A program made the position numbers and the translations under genes. 64,000 nt of DNA, taken from positions 7,707,501-7,771,500 of the forward strand of contig CM057146.1 of NCBI GenBank assembly GCA_029964075.1, read 5' to 3'. This document shows positions 54,512 through 64,000 of this stretch, in pieces. This stretch comes from Patiria pectinifera (taxonomy: Eukaryota; Echinodermata; Asteroidea; Valvatida; Asterinidae). The notes under the pieces are model-generated. The model was not told the DNA's origin. It made no database searches and saw nothing but the letters and a program-made list of their open reading frames with translations. Every line of letters starts with the position of its first letter. Positions within the stretch are counted from its first letter, which is position 1.

Positions 54512-56732
54512 TGGAGGGCGTTTACCAAGCATTCATTTATTTGAATGAGTTATAGTAAACCTGGTTTTGGATAATTGTGTTTTTCGTTGGATGGAAAACA
54601 AGTGAATTTAGGCAAAAACGAATTCACATTCTTTGATATTAGATTTTGTTGTCATCAGGTGTGTGTCAGTTCGTGAGCCCTGGTGCGTGTCTGTGACTGT
54701 GGGCGATGGGCAAGGATGAATGTTCCTGGGTGGAGCACAATTTACACTATAACACCGAAAAGTTCAACACGTACCTCGTACAATAATTATTGGGAGCTCA
54801 ATTCCCCGCCGAGGAGTATGATAAGTATGCAGTGTGGCCTTTTCCTTCCTATAACATGTTACAGCGGGGAAAAAAGGGATTTATGTTTCGGTTCGGGCGC
54901 AGAGTAGAGTTTCATTCTGCCGATTGCATTTTTATTTATGCGGATTTCGATTTTAAAATCCCCAAAGGGCGGTAGTAACAAGCAATAAACACGACCCGGC
55001 TGAGAATGTAAGCCTACCCATCTGATAAAATTAGGTCCTATTTCTTCCCGAAAGGCTTAACTTCAGAGACGAGACAAACTAATGGGGAAGCGAAATGACT
55101 TTTTTTCCTGTTAAGGCCGGTGAAATTTGAGTTGGCATTCCATTAGCGAGGCATCCCACTTTTCAAGCTGATGTAGGCTACTCGTTGTGTGGGAATAAAA
55201 TTATTTTTAAATCATAATGATTAAAGGTTAAAAAAAAATTACTTTTTGATTCAACTCTAGCAGAGAAAATTTGATTGTTATAGATAAAGCAAAGACACGT
55301 TGAATAAAATCACCATAATTGCAAATTCCCGGAAGCATTAGCACATCAGACGAAAGTGACTGCACGCATCATGATAAGGGACTGCAAAATCGGATATTGT
55401 CTGCAATTCTGTGTAGTTTTGAAATCATTTCTGAAGCAACAAAAAACCTTGTAAAAACTGTCGTTTAAAGCGTTAAATTGGTGAGGCGTTCTGGCATGAG
55501 ACGGAACTGGGCACAAGCTGTAGTGGAGAATTATGCAAAAAAACGAACTTTTTTTTCGAAAATATTCAAATTTATTGATATTTGTAATTGTTCATATCTA
55601 CTACACATAAGTATAAAAAGTCTCGAATAAACGTTTTTTTTAAGGAAAAGCAATTGCCATCTTTCATTTTCACAAATACCAAACTCAACTTTACGGGCCT
55701 TTTTCCCTCAGTATTAGACTTTTTGTCATGTCGATGAATGCGAACTTTAAACACACCTTAACACTGTCCAATTGAAGTACTGCAAGGTATTCTCTTTCCC
55801 TTATATCCGCAAACCCTCATTTCGACCTCTACACACCAGCTCTGTCTCATTTTGCCAGAACGATTAGTTTGGCTATTACTTACTTGACTAAACTGAGCCA
55901 GTCCAAAGACAGAAAGAAATCAAATACATGCATTAAAAAAAACACCCGAAATTGAAAAAGATTTTTCTCTTGATTCTCCCCTTTTATTAATCTCTAGCAA
56001 GATGCAAAAGTACGCATGGGAAAAGCAACACCAGGGTACAGCTAAAGTAAATGCTATCAAATTTTTAAGAGAACCAAACGAGGACAACGCCAAGTTCCGA
56101 TGGGAAATCTGTTCTCGGAAATTTAAAAGTATTTTATACTTGATGAAAAAGTCCTCCTCTTGCGGAGGGTGTCTTTACTTGAGACGTGTCATGAAAAGGT
56201 TGACAGAGCAAAATGAAATTTCGAGGTTTCCCCGTATACATTTCTATCTTCATCAGTCCGATGACCGATAAAGAAATGCTCGATAGACCTCAGTGCAAAG
56301 CTGCGTGGGTATCTACACTGTATCTGCTTTGGTAACAATTGAAAACGAAACTGATTAAAATTTCAAAATAAATGCCTATTTGGTATAAAATATTATTCTT
56401 AGAGTTAATGGTGATAGCCAACAATCATCGTATCGTACCGAGACCATCGCAAACGTTGCTTGTTGTGGATTGTCGCTTTAATTCAGAAATGGACCTCGGA
56501 AGCTTTTCACTACAAAAAGAATATTCGGGTAAGTAGCCTAGTGGGGAAATAGTCCCGTACATACACTCGTGTATGACCACTCCCATTGAGTCCCCACCAG
56601 AAAACGAGGACCCGATTGAAAGTGTCCTCTGCAGAAAGGTGTCCATAATTATAGGCCACTTCAGGCTATCTTTCAAGGATGACATTTGAACTAAAACTCC
56701 ATTACTTCTCATTGCCACAGAATGAATTCAAC

Positions 56733-58434
56733 ATGAACTACTCCACGAACGCCAGTCTCGTTGAAACGAGTCGCCCGCTTGCCGTGCAGATCTGTCTGTC
56801 AGTCAGCTTGTTCGCTATGATGCTACTGGCAATCGGCGGCAACCTTATAGTATTCCTCGCCATTTTTCGGAACACCTCCCTCCGCGCCCAGGTTGCCAAC
56901 ATCTTCATCGTCAATCTGGCCCTGACTGACTTCGGATGTTCAGGTTGGTGTCTAAATGGTCACAGTCTTCTGTACAGTTTCATGATGGTAACTTGGATCT
57001 GAGTGATTGTGTTGAGTGGCCTCATGCAGACAAAGATGTCTGCACGATAAAATCATGTATTTATCAGTCCTGCCAAAATATATGTACAACTGCATGGTGT
57101 ACTGTCTGGACCCCAATTTGAGGAGCGGACCTCATTTGCCATTAGAGGGTGCCCTTTTACCCCGTTTGTTTCTTTTAATTCAAGAATTCATGGTCGGAAG
57201 GAAAAGGGATGAGTATCATCGATTTAAAAAAAAACAATTGTCTTCACTCTTTTCTAGTTTCATAATTTTTTTGTTGGGGGAGGGGGAAGGGGGGGGGGGG
57301 GTTGGAGAATTGGCCCCGTTACCCTCCTTCCCCGGATCCGCCTATGCCTGCTTACCTAAGCAGACGCCAAAACCGGAATATAGGTACACTTCTACGTCTT
57401 GGTCTGGTCTGTTGATGCATAGCTGCATGGGTTTCAAAGTGATCAACACCATGTACATGTATACATAAGACCATTAGTTAACGTTTTTTTCGCGCTATAC
57501 TTGCAGTGTTGAATGACCCTAAGGTTCCAAGTTTCTCCTTTTGCTTTCAGTGTTAGTAATGCCGTTTTCGCTGGTATCTGTTTGGCAAGGCCGGTGGGTG
57601 TTCTCCCCCGTCTGGTGTGAAGAGGTGTGTCTCCTCAACTACTGCTTCATCATCACCTCTATGCTGACCCTTGCCCTCATCTCGGTCGACCGTCGCATCT
57701 ACGTCACTCACCCACTGCGCTACAGCCTCATCATGACAAGGAGGCGCGCTGTGGCGCTGGTCCTTTCCACCTGGGTAGTGGCTCTCGCCTTCGCGGTGCC
57801 TCCTTGGGTCTTTGACTGGGTGGAATACGACGACAATGAAATCGTTTGTGCCATCAATTGGGAGATCGGCCTGGGAGCATCTGTCATCTCCTACACGGTT
57901 ACTGCTTGCGCCATCTGCTACCTGGCACCAATCGTGGTGATTGTGTATTCCTACTGGGGCGTTTTAAAAGTGGCCCGCAGACATGCTGCACGTATTGTTC
58001 CAGTTATACACCCGACTAAGGTCCCTCATACCACTACAACCACGCGGCGCGAATCTCAATATACATCGTCGTCCAGAAGCGATACTCAGCAACCAAACGA
58101 AGCTCGAACGGACCCGAGACAAGTCCGTGGAAAGAAGTACGCAACTCGGGCCATTAAGCTCGTTCTAACCTTGGTCATATTCTACATCATCTGTAACACG
58201 CCCTTCTGTCTGACCAAGCTGATCAAAGTGGTCATGGGAGACAACCAGGCTGTGCCTTCCTACATCAGCACGCTTGCCTCTTGGATGGCGTTCCTGAACC
58301 CGGCATGCAACCCGGTCATTTACTCTATCCTGAGGGAGGACTTTCGGACGGCAGTTTTGAAGATCCTCCCCAAGTGCTGCCGTCGATGCGGCAGGAAAAA
58401 CTCGGGAAACTCTGTCGGTTCGGACTGTATCTAA
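56733..58434 (+). CDS. Class A (rhodopsin-family) G protein-coupled receptor, 364 aa
   Basis: Two coding exons, 56733-56943 and 57551-58434. The intron falls in TM2, joining LALTDFGCS to VLVMPFSLVSV. The short N-terminus has two glycosylation sequons (NYS, NAS). TM1 carries GNLIVF, TM2 LALTD (conserved Asp ~66), ECL1 WQGRW, and Cys ~93 is the TM3 disulphide residue. TM3 ends in DRR instead of DRY (~117-119). Intracellular loop 3 is rich in Ser/Thr/Arg. TM6 reads FYIICNTPF, so the usual Trp of CWxP is Asn. TM7 has NPACNPVIYS, and a Cys/Arg-rich tail ends SDCI. ATTGCCACAG before 56721 looks like an acceptor, so a noncoding exon precedes. An in-frame ATG at 56679 is an alternative start. Ligand unknown; it resembles aminergic or GPR161-like orphans, without a firm assignment. 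Confidence 0.88.
57250..57330. repeat. Poly-G low-complexity tract in the GPCR intron
   Basis: GGGGGAGGGGGAAGGGGGGG and similar runs lie between the two coding exons. They break any read-through frame and have no coding value. Confidence 0.7.
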
Positions 58435-61400
58435 CTCTCTGAAAGCAACATCGTAAAACAATATGCGAACCCTCGTAAAATGCGTGTACGTTTTACAAAA
58501 TTAATCACCTCCACAGACTTGTACTTTACCTGGACTATTTTGTTTTTTTAATTTTCTTTGGATCACATGCTTAGATCTTTTCCAGAAGTCAAAACTTTAG
58601 TTTACTCAAATCAGGTGATTCATTTATTCAACCGTTCCACACATAATATTATGGTAAAGTAACTTTACCAAGTTGCAGAAGAAGAAAAAAAAAAACCCAG
58701 CAGGCATGTCCTAGAGATGGAAGAGATATATAGTTTGGTTGATTCGAATGCCTCCCCATGCATTGGACAGTGGGACTCTGGTGATTTTGTTAACCCTCCG
58801 TGATGAGCATCGTGCAATAGAACCAGGATATAATGACGTCACGCTTTTGTTTACGAGGGCGCTTTCTTATGTGGGAGCCAGGTCGGGACGATTGACTGAC
58901 GCCACCTGGCTCCCATAGGAACGCGCACATGTAAACAAAGCGTGACATTATTATGTCTTTGGTCTATTAAGCAGGTACATCGATCAGGGGTGCCTGATTT
59001 CAGGCTTTTTTTTAAATTGTAAGTAACACATGGGTATCATGCATGACGTGTGTATACTTTCATTTAAAATGTCCGAGTCCACTGAAAGATAAGCCGAGAG
59101 GGGGCTGGGGGTTTCCTGTTCCGAGTTTTGATCGTACCTACTGCCGCCCCAAGGGCGCAGGAGGAGACGCAAACGTCCCAAGTCCATAGACGTGTACATG
59201 TATTCCTTTGGTAGCTCATCATCGCCTTATCACATCGTTCACAACGGACGCACGTGCCATGCCCACGTTGCTATAGGCATGGAAGTGTTGACCAGGGCCT
59301 GGGCGGGCCCAGCCTCGACTCCATGGGCGCGTGCGCGTTTCTTATCGTGCAAGGCATGATGGGAAACAACATGGCGCAGCAAGATCGTACCCATGGGGAA
59401 CGAGGTTGGGGCGGGCCCAATTTAGCACATAATCCTTAGTGACGGGATGTACGCATGCGCAGAAGCCAAAATTCTTCGCGAACCGACCGAACTACACTTA
59501 ACCGTAAAACACAGGATTTTCTGTAAAAGTATTAAACAGGGATTTGTCGCTAACGATAAACACGTCGCGTCAACTAACTGGTGCAACAAGGGTCTGACTC
59601 GATTCTGCAACAAAATCGTATCTCGCGCGAATACGCTCCGTGCAACAAGGTCGAATCTCGCGTATCGCGACGTCCACTGACTAAGTCACTTTGTGTGCAC
59701 ATCCGGGTTATTTAAAGCGAAATTCAGAGCCATGAAATTGGGCCCGGGTGTCACCAGGAAAAACAAAATCCGTTCAGTGAGAGCTCAAAGAACTTTGGCC
59801 GACAGCGCCCCCTAGGAAAGTACGAGCAATATTTCCATTTGATATTGATTCCGTTCAGATTGTTTATTATTCGTAAGATGGAATTTTTGCATCGCGGTGC
59901 GGTGATGTAATTCAAATTAGGTTTTGCCCTTCACTAACGTGAAGGATTTTTGATATGGATTTGTACATAATGATTTTATGTTCCTACGAATACATTGTAT
60001 AAACGTGTTTTAATGTTTATTGTTAGGAAAAATCACAGCTATTTATGTAGATTTACATTGTACATGTATATGTAATAAAGCTAATAATTGTATAACTGAA
60101 TGGATCTCTTGCTCATTCAATTCTTGTGGGTGACTGTTCTTTCAACCTCGAGTCAGGAATGCTTCGTGATTCATCATCGTATGTTTCCATAGGTTTCCAA
60201 CATTTAAATCGTATTTGCTGGTTCTGTGCCAAGTACAAATGTAGTCCTTTCAGTCAAAATCGAACAAGTGAACGGCTGTTTTCAACAGTTAAGAATTCCC
60301 AGCCTACATAATACAGGATTGACTGGCTGGGACTATTTAAAACTGCTTTGATAAACCAGCTGTGACCACAACTTGCATGCTTTGTCTGTTGACCCAGTTT
60401 GAATGGTCACAGTGCTTGCTTGACATAATCTGACTGCTAGTGACTAGCCTGTGTTAAAAGTATAGCAGGGGAAGTGGATGGAAATTAACTTTGTTCACTA
60501 TTGTTTCAATAGCAGGAGGTGGTTCAATGTAAATTATTACGTCCATTCCACCTAAAAAGCTCGTACCACATTTTCAATGGGGAGCGCTGATAAAATCATA
60601 AAATCATGCACACTATATTACCTAATAGTGTACAAATGCACCCTTCTCACGACTATTTTTGTTAAGGGGGTGGGGCGGGCGGGAGACCGTTTGCATGTTT
60701 TATACGTCGCCTAACATTTGCTACTGCTATGGTGTTTTTTTGTTTTTGTGGGGGAGGCAAAGCCCCCCCCCCAGCCCCCCTCCCCCGCAGGCCCCCGCCC
60801 CTCCCCCGCCTGCCTCAATCCACTATCACGGTTTAGTTTCGTTTGATTATGGTTAGTTAAAAAGTCTCTTTAAAGTTTTGGTAACTATTGTTTTTGTTGG
60901 GTTAGGCCTACATACAGTGCATATGTATTTGTGAAGGACTCTTGTGCACGGATGCTCAACATATATCATGGCTATGATTGGTATAAACATCTTGGGGCGG
61001 GGCTTCGTATCAGTCTCCATGTACATGTACTGTAAATGTTTTTGTTGAGGGGCGTGGCTATGATCGTATACCTGTACAGGGAAAGCGCGGACACTGAGAC
61101 CTATGGAATACGATGACGTCATCAAATCGGGCTATGGGAAAGGGCTCCCCTAGCGTAGAGTAGGTAAATGCGTGAGAATCTTCGAACGTGAATTCAAACA
61201 ACATCGGGTGTAAAAATGCCAGCGGGATTTTCACTGATGAAGGAGACAATTTCATCGAGATTTTTATTGATGAAGGAGAAAAAACATCTTCAAAAAGATG
61301 ACGCAATGAAGAAATGACGATACGATTAAAGGATTAAATGTATGAACGAATAAATGAATACAAGGGGATCAAAGTAGACCTGTCAGTGAAAATAGTAACA

Positions 61401-62404
61401 TCTTGAGATTTAGCAATGCTTATCAGAGAATGCAATTACATGTATAGTTATTCGGGGAAGAGACAAGGACTCGAGGAGCGATTGCCTCAAAAGTCCACAA
61501 CTGTTCTGAACTTGTTCAAACGTGGAAACCAGACTCAAGTTTTTTGTTTTCCAAAAAAATCCGAAATTTATTTTTATCATTAATTATGAATATACAATCA
61601 GTTTCCAAGTACAATTAACCCATTGACGATAACATGAATAAAATGCTTGTATCCCCTTTGATTTTTGACGGATCTCGTTATAACAAGGTCGATGGGACTA
61701 GCCAAATTACCTCTTTATAACAGAAATGTTGTTATAAAAGGACAGCGAAACAAAGAAACACAAACCTCTTTATAAAGTTGCTCTTTATAATGAGAGTCGA
61801 CTGTGCATGTATAAATAATCGTTCTTATTTTAAACACATTTTACATGTCGCTGGGACATCACAAGCACTGTACAATAAAAAATACACAAATTCCTAGGAA
61901 AGGAAAAAATAAAGTCATGAATTAATGATTTAATGAATAAATTTAACAATTTATTTAAAAAAAATTGTATACTTAAAAAATGCTGTTGAGAGTAAGCCAT
62001 AAACAATAATATACATGATGAAAAGTGGAAAGATTTTGGAGGAAATTGTTCATATTACCATCCCCCATCTCTGAATCTTTTATACACCGTATAAACACGT
62101 ACAGTTACAGTCAGCTCATTAGAATAATACTGTGCACTGTCCATTTTTTTAAGAGGCACTCAGGAATTTCCCATGAAGCACCAGAGAATAAACTGCTTTA
62201 AAATGTTACATGTCTGCAAGAAAAAAAAAAGTTAAGTGGCGTTGCACAACGAAGTTATCACATTGAGTGCATGGAGCAAACCTGCTTTTTTACCTACCTA
62301 ACGCTAAGGGCACCCTTCTCCACGCGCAACTACCTCCTGTTTCACTTTTTCAGCAGAGTGTCCGATCTTCCCCTATATACATGTACGGTAGATCTTTGCC
62401 GTGA
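58435..62404. other. Convergent spacer between GPCR and transporter gene
   Basis: Holds the 3' ends of two facing genes. AATAAA at about 60072 is one possible GPCR poly(A) site. A foldback element lies at 58829-58952, and a poly-C tract at 60760-60810. Around 61670-61800 are repeated CTTTATAA words. No supportable coding exon. Confidence 0.5.
58829..58952. mobile_element. Foldback element after the GPCR gene
   Basis: The left arm ATAATGACGTCACGCTTTTG, then TTTAC and GGGAGCCAGGT, pairs with the right arm ACCTGGCTCCC, then GTAAACAAAGCGTGACATTAT. Arms are about 60 bp with small gaps. Confidence 0.65.
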
Positions 62405-64000
62405 TCATTCAACCCATCCATTGTACCTCAGAATCAGAAGTGGAAACATTGGAATGAACTGCACGGAACCCAGGAAAATAAATGCCGTGGTGTAGCTGCC
62501 TGTCGTGTCGTAAATCCAACCTACAAAAATGTCCACAAAAAAACCCAGTCAAAGTAGAGAGTGTTACAAGCCAGAGACGTGATGCGGTCAAGCTTCGTTT
62601 GCACCTTGGTGTGCTTTTCTTAAAATCTTATACCTGTGTTATGAATTACCAATGACTGTGTTTCTGACCAAGACAAATATGCACCGTTACCCTAAGGGTA
62701 ACTGAAGATTATTGTTTAAAAGGTACACAGGGCGAGTCCAACAAAAAAAAGAGAAAAAAAGGGAAAACCCAAATAGCGCCCTCTATTTTTCCACAAAAGT
62801 TCTGCATGTAGCGCTTTTCATATCTAGGATATGAAAGCCCATTTAATAAGTGTTTTTTTTTAGTGAAAGAATTATTTAAATCGCACATGTACTTTTCCAG
62901 TTATGGAATTTTGAACACAAACACCGTTAAGGTACGTGATATTTTAGTAAAAATGAAACCATGTCGTATCCTGAAACAGATATCAGAATAATCCCATAAG
63001 TCTCCGGGATGGCCAAGTAGAAGGCAGGGCAAATCTATAAACTCTTGAAATTATAAAGCATGTTATGTTAACATTGGAAGCAGCAGGTTTTTAAATAAAT
63101 GTTAGGACAAGTGCCAGTTATCATGGTTAAGAGAGTGTTCTGATGTATTTCTGTTGATATAGTTTTCGTTTTGCTGAAATATCACTTAACTTTATTGTGA
63201 TCCGTGGACAAGGTTAAACAAACTGCGTTTGTGTTTAAAATTCAATAACTGCAGAAGTACATGAGTGATTTGAATGATTCTTGCACTAAAAGAAAGTTTA
63301 TTAATTGGGCTTTCATAACCTAGATCTTGAACGCACTATACATGCAAATTTGTTTTAAAAAGATAGGGATTTCCATTTGGTTTTTTTTTAATTTTTTTTT
63401 TAGCTCACCCTGAATATAGTCTTTGTATTAACACCCATTTGTTAATAAGAGTGAATTTTTTCCTTTTTTTATAGTTATTTCTATGCAAAGGATCTATGGA
63501 AGGTTAGGTAGAGAGAAACCGAAAAGATAGAATTGAAATGAAATAAAAGGAAAGGATTTGGTGGAATGTAAAACACTCGTAAAATGAAAAAGTGAAAATA
63601 GAATTGTAATAACGCAAGAAACCAAATTGGGGAAAAGGAGACAAAAGTAGAAGTACATGTACGAAGACACGCATATGTATCTTACCAGGAATAAAACCGA
63701 GAGCGAAATCCATGGTGGCGCTGGTGATTCCTCTCCAGCCAAAAGCACCGGCCAATAAATTTACGCCCAGAACCTGCTTGCAAAGAACGTCTTGTAAACA
63801 GCAGAGGGCGCCAGAAAATGTTGCAATCATCAGCGATGACGTCATCATTAGCCAATACGACGTCAGAAACGGAGTTGCGCAGAACGACGCAGAGCAGACG
63901 GTCATCGTTATGGCCATTAGAGGGAAGAGTGGTATTATCTTGCGATCCATCAACAGTCCCTGAGCTAGTCTGCCGAGTAAACCGCCAACCCCTGCAACTG
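62405..64000 (-). CDS. Monocarboxylate-transporter-like (SLC16/MFS) protein, C-terminal part only
   Basis: Two minus-strand coding exons are visible: 63686-64000 (continuing beyond the right edge) and 62405-62520 with the stop TGA. They join in phase at FALGFIPG|GWIYDTTGSYT. The first reads VAGVGGLLGRLAQGLLMDRK, a typical MFS loop with a GR..G...DR pattern, then LFPLMAITMTVCSASF, LTSYWLMMTSSLMIATFSGA and FGWRGITSATM. The second ends with a helix AFIFLGSVQFIPMFPLLILRYNGWVE. The GGWxYDxTGSYT motif before the last helix is characteristic of SLC16 transporters, which move lactate, pyruvate and similar anions across the plasma membrane. The cytosolic tail is very short. The substrate cannot be told from this half. 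Confidence 0.8.
62728..63412. mobile_element. CAGGG-ended MITE family B, copy 3 (transporter intron)
   Basis: Begins CAGGGCGAGTCCAACAAAAA and ends TTTAGCTCACCCTG. The arms include GTTCTGCATGTAGCGCTTTT and TTGAATGATTCTTGCACTAA, as in 27992-28262 and 39150-39652. A ~250-bp unrelated middle lacks coding capacity. Confidence 0.65.

Larger units (their letters stand above)
46917..56732. other. 9.8-kb gene-poor region between RPL38 and the GPCR
   Basis: No exon chain with matching phases or recognisable domain could be built. It contains poly-C/poly-G tracts (47160, 48530, 49815), segments repeated elsewhere in the window (48244-48347, 49383-49560) and at least five inverted-repeat elements listed separately. 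The left part must include the RPL38 promoter and the right part the 5' UTR of the GPCR. Overlapping frames at 47402-47911 exist on both strands but neither resembles a known protein. Confidence 0.5.

Noticed and set aside
55988..56271. 89-codon frame upstream of the GPCR
   Set aside because: Does not join the GPCR in frame and resembles no receptor N-terminus; may be chance.

Overview
This looks like nuclear DNA of a marine invertebrate, most likely an invertebrate deuterostome such as an echinoderm (an inference). All genes have GT-AG introns. The protein sequences are animal-like but clearly not vertebrate. The introns and spacers are full of short inverted-repeat transposons (MITEs), tRNA-derived SINEs, (ATT)n runs and poly-G/poly-C/poly-T tracts. 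Six genes can be supported by joining exons whose reading phases agree.

1-21.7 kb, minus strand: the Cockayne syndrome B gene (ERCC6/CSB). It encodes a SNF2-family ATPase for transcription-coupled repair. Nineteen coding exons carry 1489 codons, from a start codon backed by an upstream in-frame stop through the complete ATPase core. The last exons lie off the left edge. Most of its introns hold at least one transposon relic. One intron holds a 99-bp duplication of the tail of exon 12 that keeps an open reading frame and both splice signals.

21.8-30.3 kb: no supportable gene; foldback elements, a 116-bp tandem duplication and low-complexity DNA. 30.3-41.4 kb, plus strand: two tandem paralogous genes for DOK/DOK7-like adaptors (PH domain plus IRS-type PTB domain). 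Both have six coding exons with the same intron phases, but their C-termini differ. A near-perfect 239-bp palindrome lies 44 bp after the second stop codon.

43.7-46.3 kb, minus strand: a complete RPL38 gene (70 aa), with the start codon as the last three bases of its exon. 46.4-56.7 kb: gene-poor and repeat-rich. 56.7-58.4 kb, plus strand: a two-exon class A GPCR of 364 aa with unusual DRY and TM6 motifs. 58.4-62.4 kb: no gene seen. 62.4-64.0 kb, minus strand: the 3' end of a monocarboxylate-transporter-like (SLC16/MFS) gene running off the right edge.

The genes do not form an operon or an obvious pathway. The notable content is the tandem adaptor pair, the duplicated CSB exon tail, and several MITE families recognised from multiple copies inside this one window. 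These include four TTAA-flanked piggyBac-like elements, two of them in CSB introns.
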